A program made the translations under genes and the position numbers. The notes under the pieces were generated by a model. That model did not search any database. It saw only the letters and a program-made list of their open reading frames with translations, and was not told where the DNA came from. Below, piece after piece: positions 17,956 to 29,895 of a stretch of 64,000 nucleotides of DNA. Origin of the DNA: Lederbergia panacisoli (lineage in GTDB: Bacteria > Bacillota > Bacilli > Bacillales > Bacillaceae_C); contig NZ_JANJGU010000002.1 of NCBI RefSeq assembly GCF_024626525.1, positions 1-64,000 of the forward strand, read 5' to 3'. Each line of letters opens with the position of its first letter. Within the stretch, counting starts at the first letter, position 1.

Positions 17956-19293
17956 TTAGTACATCCTTATATACTGTTCTCTTTCCCAAGGGTGGACTTG
18001 GGTTCTAAACATATCCCATTCAATCTCTTTGGCTTCTACGAAATTTTCGTAAATATGTTTGCCGAGGCCAGCTTTAATCACTTCATCTTGCTGTAATTGT
18101 TCAATTGCTTCATGAAGATTTGCCGGAAGATCAATGACTCCTTCTTCCAATCGCTCACTTTTATTCATACTGTATATATTTCTATCCACAGAATGTGGTG
18201 GAATTAATTGATCTTCTATCCCGCTCAGTCCTGCTTTTAATAGGACTGCCATCGCAAGGTATGGATTTGCGGTTGGGTCGACACTGCGAACTTCAATCCG
18301 TGTACTTAATCCCCTTGATGAAGGAATTCTCACAAGCGGGCTTCTATTTTGTGCAGACCAGGCTATATAGCACGGAGCTTCATAACCGGGTACTAGCCTT
18401 TTATATGAATTTACTGTCGGATTTGTGATTGCTGTAAAGCCTGGTGCATGCTTAATGATTCCAGCTAAAAATTGATAAGCCGTTTCACTCATTTTTAATT
18501 CTCCGTTTTCATCGAAAAATGCATTCTCGCCATTTTTAAATAATGACATATTAAAATGCATTCCCGATCCGGCAACACCAAATAAAGGCTTCGGCATGAA
18601 GGTAGCATGTAATCCATGCTTTCTAGCAATAGTTTTGACGACAAGCTTAAACGTTTGGATTTGATCGCAAGCTTTTACCGCATCCGCATATTTAAAATCA
18701 ATTTCATGCTGTCCCGGAGCTTCTTCATGATGGGATGCTTCTATTTCAAATCCCATTTCCTCTAATTCAAGCACGATGTCACGGCGACAGTTTTCACCAA
18801 GATCAGTTGGAGCAAGGTCAAAATAACCGCCGTTATCATTCAAGTCAAGCGTAGGATCGCCATTATCATCTAACTTGAATAAAAAGAATTCTGGTTCTGG
18901 GCCAAGATTAAAATTAGAGAAACCGAATTTTTCCATTTCCTTTAATACTCTTTTTAAATTACTGCGAGGATCTCCCGGGAATGGTTTTAAGTCAGAACCG
19001 TATACGTCACAAATCAATCGTGCTACTTTTCCACCTTTTTCAGCAGTCCATGGAAAAATTACCCATGTATCTAAATCAGGATAAAGATACATATCCGATT
19101 CTTCAATTCTTACGAATCCTTCAATCGAAGAACCGTCAAACATCATTTTATTATCCAATGCTTTTTCCAATTGACTGATTGGAATTTCGACGTTTTTCAC
19201 TGTTCCTAAAATGTCGGTAAACTGCAGCCTAATAAATTTCACGTTCTGTTCTTCGGAAAGTTGTAAAATACTTTCTTTTGTATACATACCCAT
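17956..19293 (-). CDS. glnA: Glutamine synthetase, type I
   Basis: Glutamine synthetase joins ammonia to glutamate and, in Bacillus, also acts as a nitrogen sensor by binding GlnR and TnrA. The 445-residue protein matches GSI-alpha: [23 protein letters not shown] near residue 49, the metal-binding [26 protein letters not shown], the ATP loop [23 protein letters not shown], and [15 protein letters not shown]. There is no adenylylation segment. In B. subtilis glnR lies directly upstream in the same operon. Here only 120 bases separate glnA from ynbB and hold a terminator and leader, so glnR is missing at this place. No clear GlnR/TnrA box was found. Confidence 0.98.
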   Translation of the reverse strand: MGMYTKESILQLSEEQNVKFIRLQFTDILGTVKNVEIPISQLEKALDNKMMFDGSSIEGFVRIEESDMYLYPDLDTWVIFPWTAEKGGKVARLICDVYGSDLKPFPGDPRSNLKRVLKEMEKFGFSNFNLGPEPEFFLFKLDDNGDPTLDLNDNGGYFDLAPTDLGENCRRDIVLELEEMGFEIEASHHEEAPGQHEIDFKYADAVKACDQIQTFKLVVKTIARKHGLHATFMPKPLFGVAGSGMHFNMSLFKNGENAFFDENGELKMSETAYQFLAGIIKHAPGFTAITNPTVNSYKRLVPGYEAPCYIAWSAQNRSPLVRIPSSRGLSTRIEVRSVDPTANPYLAMAVLLKAGLSGIEDQLIPPHSVDRNIYSMNKSERLEEGVIDLPANLHEAIEQLQQDEVIKAGLGKHIYENFVEAKEIEWDMFRTQVHPWEREQYIRMY

Positions 19294-19374
19294 TTTTCCC
19301 TATGTCCTCCTGTTTGAATAGACGTCTCTTCTTCATAAAAATGTACTTTAAAATTTTACAAAAAAAATGAAAAA

Positions 19375-19401
19375 AAAGACAGCTATTTTTTTGCCGTCTT
19401 T
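19375..19401 (-). terminator. Terminator after ynbB
   Basis: AAAGAC and GTCTTT arms (plus GC pairs inside) are followed by a long T-run on the minus strand. It separates ynbB from glnA. Confidence 0.8.
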
Positions 19402-19413
19402 ATTATATATTCC

Positions 19414-20685
19414 TTAATTAACTTTAATTAAACCTTTTTCAATCAAACGATTAAGGGCCATCGTAATGGCAATTTTTACATGTGCATACGTTAACCCGCC
19501 CTGAACATATGCTGTATATGGCGGTCTAATTGGACCGTCTGCAGATAATTCAATACTAGCCCCTTGGATAAATGCTCCAGCAGCCATGATCACATCATCT
19601 TCATATCCAGGCATATAACTTGGATATGGCGTGACATAGGAGTCCACTGGTGATGCGTATTGAATGGCCTGGCAAAATTCAATCATCATTTGCTCATTAT
19701 CAAATTGGACGGATTGTATGAGATCTGTTCTTTTTGCATCCCATTTTGGAAATGTAAGGAGTCCCATACGCTCAAGCAAGGCTGAAGTAAAGACGGCACC
19801 CTTTAATGCTTGGCCTGTTATATGTGGGGCTAGAAAAAATCCTTGATACATTTCAAGTAAACTATATAAAGAAGCTCCTGCCTCAGATCCGATTCCTGGT
19901 GAGGTCATCCGGTACGAGCATGCTTCCACCCATTTCTTCTTCCCAACAATATACCCACCCGTTTTCACAATTCCTCCACCTGGGTTTTTAATGAGGGACC
20001 CGGCCATAAGATCCGCACCTACATGGCATGGCTCCATTTCCTCTACAAATTCCCCGTAACAATTATCAACAAAAACAACTACTTCAGGATTAATTTCTTT
20101 AACAAAACGAACCATTTCTTTAATATCTTCAATTGTAAATGAAGGTCTTTCAGCATAGCCTTTTGATCGTTGGATTCCAATCACTTTTGTGTTTGTCTTC
20201 ATCAATTTGCCAACAGCGGAAAAATCGATTTCTCCTTTTTCCGTAAGCTCTACACAACGATAACTAATTCCAAAATCCTTTAACGACCCACTATTTTCTC
20301 CCCGAATCCCGATAACCTCTTCTAAAGTATCGTAAGGTTTCCCTGTTATATATAAAAGCTCATCTCCAGGGCGTAAAATTCCAAATAGTGCAATCGAAAT
20401 GGCATGAGTCCCCGAAATAATTTGTGGACGAACTAATCCCGCTTCAGCACCGAATACATCAGCGTATATTTTTTCTAATTCATCTCTGCCGATGTCCCCA
20501 TAGCCATATCCAGTTGAAGGAGTAAAGTAAGTATCACTCACACGATGATCTTGGAAGCTTTTTAATACTCGAAATTGATTAATCTCGATCATCCGGTCAA
20601 TTTCCTTATGTATAGGGGAAATTTGATTTTCCACTTCTTCAATAATGGTTTGTAAATGTTTGCTGTATTGTAGATCAAGATTCAT
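19414..20685 (-). CDS. ynbB: YnbB, PLP-dependent methionine gamma-lyase-like protein
   Basis: The 423-residue protein belongs to the family annotated as aluminium resistance protein or methionine gamma-lyase family, with the aminotransferase type I fold. Key features are the N-terminal TGYGYGDIGRDELE, IISGTHAISIALFGIL, VFVDNCYGEFVEE (the Asp that binds the PLP nitrogen) and DLMAGSLIKNPGGG, with the likely Schiff-base Lys. Its physiological substrate is not established. It is 15 bases downstream of hflX, with GGGAG before the ATG, and the two form an operon. The operon ends with a terminator before glnA. Confidence 0.92.
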   Translation of the reverse strand: MNLDLQYSKHLQTIIEEVENQISPIHKEIDRMIEINQFRVLKSFQDHRVSDTYFTPSTGYGYGDIGRDELEKIYADVFGAEAGLVRPQIISGTHAISIALFGILRPGDELLYITGKPYDTLEEVIGIRGENSGSLKDFGISYRCVELTEKGEIDFSAVGKLMKTNTKVIGIQRSKGYAERPSFTIEDIKEMVRFVKEINPEVVVFVDNCYGEFVEEMEPCHVGADLMAGSLIKNPGGGIVKTGGYIVGKKKWVEACSYRMTSPGIGSEAGASLYSLLEMYQGFFLAPHITGQALKGAVFTSALLERMGLLTFPKWDAKRTDLIQSVQFDNEQMMIEFCQAIQYASPVDSYVTPYPSYMPGYEDDVIMAAGAFIQGASIELSADGPIRPPYTAYVQGGLTYAHVKIAITMALNRLIEKGLIKVN

Positions 20686-20700
20686 GAAGACATACTCCCT

Positions 20701-21951
20701 TTAACTCTCATATATTTTTAATGACCCCATTACTGGATGGTCTTTATGTACATAGCCCTTGCACTTGTATGCCTGGTCGTCCTCAATAAAAATGAGTTCA
20801 CGTAAGATCGTATCATTTTTTAATACTGAAAGCAGCCTTCCTTCATTTGACGGAATGACAACTTGATAGTAGTGCATACTTAATACAGCCATTTCTTCAA
20901 TTCTTTTCTTTAATTGATTTCGATCCTTTTCATCAAAGGCACTCATAATAAAATTCTCACCGGAGCTTGGAACAAAATCAGCATGTGTTTCATCAGCCTT
21001 ATTGTATACAGTAAGTTGAGGCAATTGATCCATTTCTAATTCCTTTAAAAGTTTTTGAACTGTTTTTTCATGGTTTACATAATCCGGATTCGAACTATCT
21101 ACTACATGAAGGATTAAATCAGCATCTTTTACCTCTTCTAGTGTTGACCTAAAGGCCGCAATTAATGAAGTAGGCAAATCTTGAATAAACCCGACGGTAT
21201 CTGTAATGATGGTAGAATAACCACTAGGAAGAACAAGTTTTCTTGTCATTGGATCTAGTGTGGCAAATAATTGGTTTTCTTCAAGGGTATCAGCAGTAGA
21301 AAGGCGATTAAATAAGGTTGATTTTCCAGCGTTCGTATAACCGACAATGGCAATTTGGAAAGCTTTATTTCGTTTTCTTCTTTCCCTGTAGCGCTCTCTT
21401 TGTTCAACAACTAGCTGTAATTGTTTTTTTATTTCATTTATTCTTCGGCGAATATGGCGTCGGTCCGTTTCAAGCTGTGTTTCACCAGGACCCCTCGTGC
21501 CAATTCCGCCGCCAAGTCTTGAAAGGGCAATTCCTTGGCCTGCTAGCCGCGGTAATAAATACTGAAGTTGAGCATATTCCACTTGGAGCTTCCCTTCCTT
21601 TGATCTGGCTCGTTGTGCAAATATGTCTAATATGAGTTGGGTACGATCCAAAACCCTTGCATTTAGGCTATTTTGTATATTCCGCAATTGGCTTGGAGTC
21701 AGTTCATCATTAAAAATAATGATATCCGCCTCAAACTCTTCTTCTAATTGATGAAGTTCCTCCAACTTTCCCTTTCCTATGTAAGTTGCGGGATGCAATC
21801 TTTCTTGTTTTTGAGTAAGAGTTGCAACTGTCTCACCTTTAGCGGTTGATACTAAAGAACCAAGTTCAGTCATGGAATATTCAAATCGATCATCTTTATC
21901 TTGTAGTTGACAGCCAACAAGGATTGCTTTTTCCTTATTATTATCCTGCAA
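20701..21951 (-). CDS. hflX: HflX, ribosome-associated GTPase
   Basis: HflX binds and splits stalled or hibernating 70S ribosomes. The 416-residue protein has the N-terminal HflX domain ([17 protein letters not shown]), a helical linker with LPRLAGQG and [14 protein letters not shown] (about residues 133-160), and the G domain. The G domain has G1 [11 protein letters not shown] (about 203), G3 DTVGFI and G4 NKAD. The start is a TTG at 21951 behind AGGG. HflX is followed by ynbB in the same operon. The position between spoVK and ynbB is conserved with B. subtilis (ynbA). Confidence 0.96.
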   Translation of the reverse strand: MQDNNKEKAILVGCQLQDKDDRFEYSMTELGSLVSTAKGETVATLTQKQERLHPATYIGKGKLEELHQLEEEFEADIIIFNDELTPSQLRNIQNSLNARVLDRTQLILDIFAQRARSKEGKLQVEYAQLQYLLPRLAGQGIALSRLGGGIGTRGPGETQLETDRRHIRRRINEIKKQLQLVVEQRERYRERRKRNKAFQIAIVGYTNAGKSTLFNRLSTADTLEENQLFATLDPMTRKLVLPSGYSTIITDTVGFIQDLPTSLIAAFRSTLEEVKDADLILHVVDSSNPDYVNHEKTVQKLLKELEMDQLPQLTVYNKADETHADFVPSSGENFIMSAFDEKDRNQLKKRIEEMAVLSMHYYQVVIPSNEGRLLSVLKNDTILRELIFIEDDQAYKCKGYVHKDHPVMGSLKIYES

Positions 21952-22030
21952 GAAAATCCCTACTTTCTTTCAAATGCCATAGTCCAATAATATCAAAAAG
22001 TGTAGTGAAAAACGAATCGCTAACCTAAAA

Positions 22031-22060
22031 ATAAAAGACTGTCCCGAATGAGGAGGAACA
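22031..22060 (-). terminator. Terminator after spoVK
   Basis: GGCTGTTCC and GGGACAGTC arms pair imperfectly around a 9-base loop, followed on the minus strand by TTTTATTTTTA. The arm is related to hairpins at 17.8 and 55.6 kb. Confidence 0.75.
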
Positions 22061-22072
22061 GCCGCTTTCATA

Positions 22073-23014
22073 TTAAGTTGCCTCAGGAAATATAAAATCC
22101 TCACTAATTAAGGACGATAAAATCGTTCGTTCCAAATGATGTTCGTTTAATAACCGCATTGCTTGAGAGCGAATTGCTTTTTCAATGACGTTCCGTACAT
22201 ATCGACCATTTGAAAAACTATCCCCTTTTATTCCTCTTACATATAATAGATGATCTTTTAATTTTGTTTCTGCATCTTTACTAATCGTATATTCTTTTTC
22301 ATTGAGCATTCGCTTCCCTATTTCCATTAATTCATTGACCGTATAATCGGGAAAGTGAAAAACGAGCGGGAAGCGTGATTGCAACCCTGGATTTAAACTT
22401 AGGAAATATTCCATTTCTCTTGAATAACCAGCAATAATTAATATAAATTCATTTTGCTTATCTTCCATATGCTTGACTAATGTATCAATCGCTTCTTTTC
22501 CAAAATCTTTTTCCCCACCCCGACCTAACGAATATGCCTCATCAACAAAAAGAATGCCACCAGATGCTTTTTTAATTAAATCGCGCGTTTTTTGAGCTGT
22601 ATGACCAATATATTCTCCGACTAAATCTGCTCGCTCCGCTTCAATTAAATGTCCTTTTGGGAGTACATCCATTTTTTGAAACAGCTTGCCGATTAAACGA
22701 GCGACAGTTGTTTTACCAGTACCAGGATTGCCTTTAAACATCATATGAAGGACTTGCTGACCAGCTTTTAAACCTGCTTCTTCTCTCTTTTTATTGATAT
22801 ATATCCATGCATAAACTTCTTTCATCATTTTTTTGATTTGATCCATTCCAACAAGTGCATTCATTTCATTTTCAATTTCATTTAATACCGCATGTTCATG
22901 TGATAATGGTTTAGAAGATATGGCAGTACTCTGAACTTTTATTTTTTCTCTTTTGTTCACATTTAACATTATGCTGATTTGCCCATTATTTTTCATTCGT
23001 ATTGGCTCACTCAT
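22073..23014 (-). CDS. spoVK: SpoVK, sporulation AAA+ ATPase
   Basis: SpoVK is a CbbX-like AAA+ protein needed for spore maturation in the mother cell; its substrate is not known. The 313-residue protein has Walker A GNPGTGKTTVARL (about residue 95), the pore-loop region YIGHTAQKTRD, Walker B ILFVDEAYSLGRGG, sensor 1 IIAGYSREME and a C-terminal lid with GRYVRNVIEKA. The ATG at 23014 is chosen by GAGGTGA; other starts sit on the binding site. In B. subtilis the nrd genes lie between hfq and spoVK; here that gap is 358 bases of repeats. Confidence 0.95.
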   Translation of the reverse strand: MSEPIRMKNNGQISIMLNVNKREKIKVQSTAISSKPLSHEHAVLNEIENEMNALVGMDQIKKMMKEVYAWIYINKKREEAGLKAGQQVLHMMFKGNPGTGKTTVARLIGKLFQKMDVLPKGHLIEAERADLVGEYIGHTAQKTRDLIKKASGGILFVDEAYSLGRGGEKDFGKEAIDTLVKHMEDKQNEFILIIAGYSREMEYFLSLNPGLQSRFPLVFHFPDYTVNELMEIGKRMLNEKEYTISKDAETKLKDHLLYVRGIKGDSFSNGRYVRNVIEKAIRSQAMRLLNEHHLERTILSSLISEDFIFPEAT

Positions 23015-23138
23015 CCCCATCACCTCACATTCAAAACCAGTATACGCCCAGAAAAGAGATTGGTGCTAATTTTTTTAAAATGAGCCCAAACTACACGTTC
23101 TACATTATATTCACAACATTTCAAGGAAATGAAATAAA

Positions 23139-23205
23139 CCGTCCTATTCTACTTATAAGAACACCACTTCTAAAAAAGTGAAAGTACTTAAGTATAATAG
23201 GACGG
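23139..23205. repeat. Long nested hairpin in the hfq-spoVK gap
   Basis: CCGTCCTATT (23139-23148) and AATAGGACGG (23196-23205) pair, with further near-complementarity inward, and an inner hairpin CACTT/AAGTG. The plus strand reads GGCTATTTTTTATTTA afterward and the minus strand GGTTTATTTC. It could terminate hfq transcripts on the minus strand or be a small palindromic repeat; no plus-strand gene leads into it. Confidence 0.55.
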
Positions 23206-23224
23206 CTATTTTTTATTTATTCAG

Positions 23225-23366
23225 CTACAGTGCCTATCGACTAGCTAACTTCTTGTCCTTCTCGCTTGCGTAGTGAACATCGATTAAACTTGCAGGCTTA
23301 TCGTGTTTTCATAATCTCTGCCTGCGGCCGTGAAGTTTTACGTCGATTAGCATGGCACTTCCGCTT
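23225..23366 (-). repeat. Diverged copy of GC-rich repeat family C, hfq-spoVK gap
   Basis: Read on the minus strand it begins GAAAAGCGGAAGTGCC and ends with AGCGAGAAGGACAAGAAG and GCTAGTCGATAGGC. Both ends match the element at 47.24-47.46 kb. The centre contains CACGGCCGCAGGC, possibly a decayed family D hairpin. With the hairpin at 23139-23205 it fills the 358-base gap; no gene is seen here. Confidence 0.65.
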
Positions 23367-23372
23367 TTCTTA

Positions 23373-23600
23373 TTACTCTTCAAAATTAATTTGTACGTTG
23401 CGTTGAGGAGAGAAAGTGGAGATAGCGTGTTTGAAAACAAGCTGTTGCTTCCCTTCACTCTCAAATAATACGGTAAAGTTATCAAAGCCTTTAACATTTC
23501 CTCTTAGTTGAAAACCGTTCAATAGGAATACAGTGACAGGTACTGATTCCTTTCTTAGTTGATTTAAAAATTGATCTTGAATATTAACTGGTTGTTTCAT
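23373..23600 (-). CDS. hfq: Hfq, RNA-binding protein
   Basis: Hfq is the Sm-like hexameric RNA chaperone. The 75-residue protein has the Sm1 motif ([27 protein letters not shown], residues 20-46) and the Sm2 motif KHAIS (57-61), followed by a short tail, as is normal in Bacillus. The proximal-face Gln and Phe (QDQFLNQL, residues 8-15; FDNF) are present. It follows miaA with 29 bases between, a conserved pair, and has a GAGGCC site before the ATG. The miaA-hfq order is widespread in bacteria. Confidence 0.98.
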   Translation of the reverse strand: MKQPVNIQDQFLNQLRKESVPVTVFLLNGFQLRGNVKGFDNFTVLFESEGKQQLVFKHAISTFSPQRNVQINFEE

Positions 23601-23629
23601 ACAAATGGCCTCCTCGTTTATCTCTATAC

Positions 23630-24562
23630 TTATGTATTCGATTTTATTTGCAGCTTTCCTGCAATGAAATCAATAATCTCTGTTGTTTTTTTCAAGTGTT
23701 CCCTTTCTTCGGTCATATCAAACCATGTGACATCCATTTTATTGCGAAACCATGTTAGCTGTCTCTTTGCATAGTTACGAGAATTTTTCTTTAATTGGAC
23801 AATCGCATCTTCAAAAGGAATGTTCCCATCTAAAAAATCGTATATTTCTTTGTACCCAATTGCTTTTACTGATTGGGCATCCCTAGATATCCCCCCATTA
23901 TAAAGGCTTTCGACCTCATTTAAAAGCCCAGCTTTAAGCATGATGTCCACCCTTTTATTGATTCGACTATATAATAAATCCCTTTCCATTGTAAGTCCAA
24001 TTAGAGCCGTATCATAAAAATAAGATTTTTGTTGTTCACTTTGCATTTCCGTCATTGTTTTACCGGTGTTTTCATAAATCTCCAGTGCCCTTATTACCCT
24101 TCTAACATTATTAGGATGAATTTTCTTAGCACTCTCGGGATCAATGGATTCAAGCTGTTTATAAAGTTCTAGATGATTCTTATCGAGTAGGTCTAACCTC
24201 GGATGTTCACTTGCACTTTCGGAAAATTGATAATCATACAAAACGGATTGGATATAGAGGCCAGTACCTCCTACAATGATAGGAATAGCGTGGCGATCTG
24301 CAATTTCAGTTATTTTTTGCCTGACTAATGTTTGAAATTCCGCAACCGAAAAAGTTTCGTCAGGTTCCTTTATATTAATGAAATGGTGTGGGATTCCTTC
24401 CATTTCATCAGCTGTGATTTTTGCAGTTCCAACATCCATTCCTCGGTATACTTGCATAGAATCTCCGCTAATAATTTCCCCGTTAAAACGTTTAGCTACT
24501 TCTATGCTTAATTTTGTCTTACCTACTGCAGTAGGGCCAACTATAACGATTAATTTCTGCAT
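23630..24562 (-). CDS. miaA: MiaA, tRNA dimethylallyltransferase
   Basis: MiaA adds a dimethylallyl group to A37 of tRNAs that read codons starting with U, the first step before MiaB, which is encoded at 45 kb. The protein of 310 residues has the P-loop [11 protein letters not shown] at residues 9-19, [12 protein letters not shown], and DVGTAKIT. It also has the substrate-binding [10 protein letters not shown] and the C-terminal [12 protein letters not shown]. The frame is open to 24604, but the ATG at 24562 gives the usual N-terminus and has AGAGGT upstream. It lies 66 bases after glpD, possibly with its own promoter. Confidence 0.95.
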   Translation of the reverse strand: MQKLIVIVGPTAVGKTKLSIEVAKRFNGEIISGDSMQVYRGMDVGTAKITADEMEGIPHHFINIKEPDETFSVAEFQTLVRQKITEIADRHAIPIIVGGTGLYIQSVLYDYQFSESASEHPRLDLLDKNHLELYKQLESIDPESAKKIHPNNVRRVIRALEIYENTGKTMTEMQSEQQKSYFYDTALIGLTMERDLLYSRINKRVDIMLKAGLLNEVESLYNGGISRDAQSVKAIGYKEIYDFLDGNIPFEDAIVQLKKNSRNYAKRQLTWFRNKMDVTWFDMTEEREHLKKTTEIIDFIAGKLQIKSNT

Positions 24563-24628
24563 ATTCTTTGCGACCTCTTCACTATCACGTATTAAATTCG
24601 TCATAGTCTATATCTTACCAATTTCATT

Positions 24629-26269
24629 TCAAACTTTAAAGCCAGCCACCTTTATTGCTTCATTTAATTCTTTCTCGTAATCTTCAATTTGATTATCATT
24701 CCATTTATATATTTTTGCCATTATTTCCATTACATTAAACTTCCACTTTTCCACCTCATGAAAATTGAAGTAAAGCCATCCTGTACGACGAATAAAGAAG
24801 TCAATCGGTTTTATAGTCATCTCATAATGAATGGCATACATCAATTGAGCATATATTGTCGGGGGTAATGACGAATCTTTTTCAATAAATGGATAAACAT
24901 CATCAATATTCGAACCGTAAAAAGCGGCAAGCCGTTCAACCTCGTCTTCAGTTATACCAAGGAATTTTGATTTTTCCTTTTGGTCATTAATGAATGCATG
25001 AAACTTTTCTGAACCACCGAGATCTCCCCCAGATATTGGCAAGGTTTTCGTTTTTGATGGTTTATAATGATTCGGATTGCTTTTGCTTAGTTCCTTAGCA
25101 ATCAGATTTACGGTCGTCTCGGCCATTTTTCTATAACCAGTCAATTTACCGCCGGCAATGGTGATTAATCCACTATTAGAAACCCATATTTCATCTTTTC
25201 GGGAAATTTCGGACGGCTTTTTTCCATCTTCATAAATTAGCGGCCGTAATCCTGCCCAACTCGATTCAATATCATTCATCAGTAGGTTCAATGTCGGAAA
25301 CATATAGTGTATGCATGCTAATAAATAATCAATATCCCCTTGCATTGGTTTTGGATATTGGATTTCTCCATCATAAAATGTATCGGTTGTACCTACATAC
25401 GTTTTACCAGCCCTTGGAATTGCAAAGATCATTCGACCATCAGGTGCATCAAAATAAACAGATTGTTTTAAAGGAAACTTTGACTGATCAAAAACGAGAT
25501 GAACCCCTTTGGATAGCTGCAAGTGTTTCCCTTCTTTGGAATGATCCATTAAACGCAGCTCATCAACCCAAGGTCCCGTCGCATTAATGATGATGTTTGC
25601 ATAGATGGTATATTCATTGCCAGAACACATATCTTTAATGATTGCACCAATTATTTTCCCACTTTCATCATAAAGAAGCTTTTCAACTTTCGCATAATTA
25701 ACGATATCAGCACCATGCTCATTCGCAGCTTTAATGACTTCGATTGTGAGTCTTGCATCATCTGTACGGTATTCTACATAGTATCCCCCACCTAATAAGC
25801 CATCTGTCTTGATTAGAGGCTCCTTTAAAATCGTTTCCTCTTTCGATAATATTTTCCGCCGTTCTTCTTTTTTAACCCTCGCTAAAAAATCGTATACTTT
25901 CAGTCCAATTGAAGTAGTAAACTTTCCAAATGTACCTTTTTCATAAAAAGGAAGAAGCATCCATTCCGGAGTCGTAACATGCGGTCCATTTTCATAAACG
26001 ATGGCACGCTCTTTTCCGAGATCCGCTACTTCTTTTATTTCCAATTGTTTTAAATATCGTAATCCGCCGTGGACGAGTTTTGTTGAACGACTAGATGTTC
26101 CTGCTGCAAAATCCTGCATTTCAACAAGTGCTGTTTTCATACCCCTTGTAATAGCGTCAAATGCGATACCTGCTCCTGTAATGCCTCCACCAATTACTAA
26201 TACATCATATTGGGTCTTCGATAGTTTATCCAATTGATTTTCACGGTTTAATCCTGATAAATTTTTCAC
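24629..26269 (-). CDS. glpD: Aerobic glycerol-3-phosphate dehydrogenase
   Basis: GlpD oxidises glycerol-3-phosphate to dihydroxyacetone phosphate at the membrane and passes electrons to menaquinone. The 546-residue protein has the N-terminal FAD-binding GGGITGAGIAFDA (about residue 25) and TSSRSTKLVHGGLRYL. It also has the GTTDTFYDG segment, the NATGPW motif and a C-terminal domain of about 130 residues. A GTG at 26269 is the likely start, with GGAAGG 6 bases upstream. It is 41 bases downstream of glpK and forms an operon with it. The regulator gene glpP and facilitator glpF, linked in B. subtilis, are absent from this place. Confidence 0.97.
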   Translation of the reverse strand: MKNLSGLNRENQLDKLSKTQYDVLVIGGGITGAGIAFDAITRGMKTALVEMQDFAAGTSSRSTKLVHGGLRYLKQLEIKEVADLGKERAIVYENGPHVTTPEWMLLPFYEKGTFGKFTTSIGLKVYDFLARVKKEERRKILSKEETILKEPLIKTDGLLGGGYYVEYRTDDARLTIEVIKAANEHGADIVNYAKVEKLLYDESGKIIGAIIKDMCSGNEYTIYANIIINATGPWVDELRLMDHSKEGKHLQLSKGVHLVFDQSKFPLKQSVYFDAPDGRMIFAIPRAGKTYVGTTDTFYDGEIQYPKPMQGDIDYLLACIHYMFPTLNLLMNDIESSWAGLRPLIYEDGKKPSEISRKDEIWVSNSGLITIAGGKLTGYRKMAETTVNLIAKELSKSNPNHYKPSKTKTLPISGGDLGGSEKFHAFINDQKEKSKFLGITEDEVERLAAFYGSNIDDVYPFIEKDSSLPPTIYAQLMYAIHYEMTIKPIDFFIRRTGWLYFNFHEVEKWKFNVMEIMAKIYKWNDNQIEDYEKELNEAIKVAGFKV

Positions 26270-26310
26270 ATTCTTCCTTCCTTTCAAAAGGATATGGATG
26301 AAAGAAGTAC

Positions 26311-27828
<1,518 letters not shown>

Positions 27829-27841
27829 TTAGAATATAATA

Positions 27842-27871
27842 AGTATAACAAAATGAGGTAATATTTGTTAA
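27842..27871 (-). promoter_or_regulatory. Likely glpK promoter
   Basis: On the minus strand TTAACA (27871-27866) and TATACT (27847-27842) are 18 bases apart, about 40 bases before the GTG start. No GlpP-type antiterminator hairpin was seen between promoter and gene. Confidence 0.55.
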
Positions 27872-27910
27872 AAAATCACATTCAGTTTACATAATATTGT
27901 TATGGTATAT

Positions 27911-27935
27911 AAAAAAAGACCTTCAACAGGTCTCT
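27911..27935 (-). terminator. Terminator after mutL
   Basis: AGACCT (27917-27922) and AGGTCT (27928-27933) form a short stem followed by a T-run on the minus strand. Confidence 0.75.
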
Positions 27936-27939
27936 ATAT

Positions 27940-29811
27940 TCACATAATTCTCTTAAACATTTTTTCTATTTCATAAGTTGAAAAATGAATAATAATAGGA
28001 CGTCCGTGCGGGCAAGTAAACGGATCCTCGGTCCTCCGTAATTCATTTAATAATGCTTGGATTTCATCGTTGCGTAAATATTGATTTGCTTTAATGGAAG
28101 CTTTACAGCTCATCATAATGGCTGCCTCCTCCATAATTTTTTTAATATCTATCTTCTTCATCGTCAGCAACTGCTCAATCATTTCTTCGATTATCTCTTT
28201 TTCCTGCCCCTTAGGAAACCAGCTTGGATGGGATCTGATCATATAACTACTCATCCCGAAATCTTCTAAAAATATACCAATCTGTTCTAAATCGTCTTTG
28301 TATTCTTCTATTTTAATAAATTCATCACGAGAGAACTCCAGGTGTAAGGGGACAAGCATTTCCTGCACTTCTTTATCCACTTCCCCTACCTTTTCACGGT
28401 AATATTCATACTTAATTCTCTCCTGAGCAGCATGCTGATCAATCATATAAAAACCTTGATCATTTTGTGCGAATATATAGGTGCCATGCATTTGCCCAAT
28501 AGGATATAAAGGTGGAATTCTATTATTTTCCTTAGGCGGATCATTCTTTAAAACAGGTTTTTCTATTGGTAGATGATCATCAACTTGAGCTTCATTTGCA
28601 ATAAACCCAGGAGTAAATCTCTCTTCTGCGGGCTCATATAACTTTTTCATTTCCTCAGTAGGCAAAAGTGGCTCTTTTTGTATGTTATTTTGTTTACTTT
28701 GATACTGAGTATTGATATTGAATGGATTTTTTTGAGCAACTTGACTGTTATCCAGTTCCAGCGACGTTTGCTCTGAAATATTGATTTGCCTTTTTTTAGC
28801 TTGAACATTGCTTGACGGTATAAGCTCCCTCGTTTTAAAGGCAGCTTTTATTGTTGATGTAATCAGTTCATTTAATTCTATTTCTTTACTTATTCGCACT
28901 TCCATTTTTGCGGGATGAACATTCACATCTACAAGAATAGGGTCCATCTCAATTGATAATAGAACGATAGGGTAGCGATTGATGGGTAAAAGAGTATGAT
29001 AACCTTCTAACACTGCCTTTATGAGTGAATAATTTTTAATAAATCTTCCATTAATCATCGTAGATAAGTAATTTCTAGAAGCCCGTGTCACTTCAGGAAG
29101 TGAAATAAAGCCGGATACTTTAAAATCAAGTGACTCTGTTTGAATAGGAATCATTTTTTTAGCTATTGGGACTCCGTATATAGCAGCTAGTACTTGACGG
29201 ACATCACCATTTCCTGTCGTATGCAGCAAAAGTCGTTCGTTATGGCGTAGTCTGATTGAGACTTCCGGATGTGCAAGGGCAATGCGGTTTACAATATCTG
29301 AAATATGACCAATTTCAGTGTGAATCGTTTTTAAATATTTTAAGCGGGCAGGAGTATTGAAAAATAAATTAGTAACTGAAATATCAGTTCCTTTTCTTGC
29401 AGCAGCCTTTTCATGACGAATCAACTTTCCGCCTTCAAGATTCACCCTTGTACCATCTTGACCAGCCTTCGCTGACACTAACTGCAAATTAGACACAGAA
29501 GCGATACTTGGCAGAGCCTCTCCTCTAAACCCAAGTGTTCTAATTCGAAATAAATCATTCTCATCTTTTATTTTACTAGTTGCATGCCTTTTAAAGGCAA
29601 GGAGTGCATCCTCTTCCCCAATACCATTTCCATTATCGATCACGCGTATTTTGCTTAGACCCGCTTCTTCTATATCTATTTCAATAACTGAACTTTTTGC
29701 GTCAATTGAGTTTTCTAGTAATTCCTTTACGACAGAGGCTGGGCGCTCCACTACTTCGCCAGCCGCGATTTTATTTGATAAAGAATCATTTAATTCTATG
29801 ATTTCGTGCAT
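27940..29811 (-). CDS. mutL: MutL, mismatch repair endonuclease
   Basis: MutL links mismatch recognition by MutS to strand nicking. The 623-residue protein has the N-terminal GHKL ATPase motifs: [18 protein letters not shown] and [13 protein letters not shown] low-complexity linker follows (about 335-440). The C-terminal dimerisation/endonuclease domain has [12 protein letters not shown] (metal site), SCKASIKAN and CPHGRPI. These mark it as an endonuclease-type MutL, as in other bacteria without MutH. The ATG at 29811 follows AAGGAGG. Between it and mutS lie 830 bases of repeats, so the pair is not tightly coupled here. Confidence 0.97.
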   Translation of the reverse strand: MHEIIELNDSLSNKIAAGEVVERPASVVKELLENSIDAKSSVIEIDIEEAGLSKIRVIDNGNGIGEEDALLAFKRHATSKIKDENDLFRIRTLGFRGEALPSIASVSNLQLVSAKAGQDGTRVNLEGGKLIRHEKAAARKGTDISVTNLFFNTPARLKYLKTIHTEIGHISDIVNRIALAHPEVSIRLRHNERLLLHTTGNGDVRQVLAAIYGVPIAKKMIPIQTESLDFKVSGFISLPEVTRASRNYLSTMINGRFIKNYSLIKAVLEGYHTLLPINRYPIVLLSIEMDPILVDVNVHPAKMEVRISKEIELNELITSTIKAAFKTRELIPSSNVQAKKRQINISEQTSLELDNSQVAQKNPFNINTQYQSKQNNIQKEPLLPTEEMKKLYEPAEERFTPGFIANEAQVDDHLPIEKPVLKNDPPKENNRIPPLYPIGQMHGTYIFAQNDQGFYMIDQHAAQERIKYEYYREKVGEVDKEVQEMLVPLHLEFSRDEFIKIEEYKDDLEQIGIFLEDFGMSSYMIRSHPSWFPKGQEKEIIEEMIEQLLTMKKIDIKKIMEEAAIMMSCKASIKANQYLRNDEIQALLNELRRTEDPFTCPHGRPIIIHFSTYEIEKMFKRIM

Positions 29812-29895
29812 AGCCCATTGCCTCCTTACGTTTTTCTTGGCTCTTAGCATTCAGTGGGTCAGACGGGATAAATTTACATAACACGCGTCCCACCT

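Noticed and set aside
19294-19413. GlnR/TnrA operator upstream of glnA
   Set aside because: The best match (TGTAAAATTTTAAAGTACA on the minus strand) has a 9-base rather than a 7-base spacer and a mismatch, so I do not call it.
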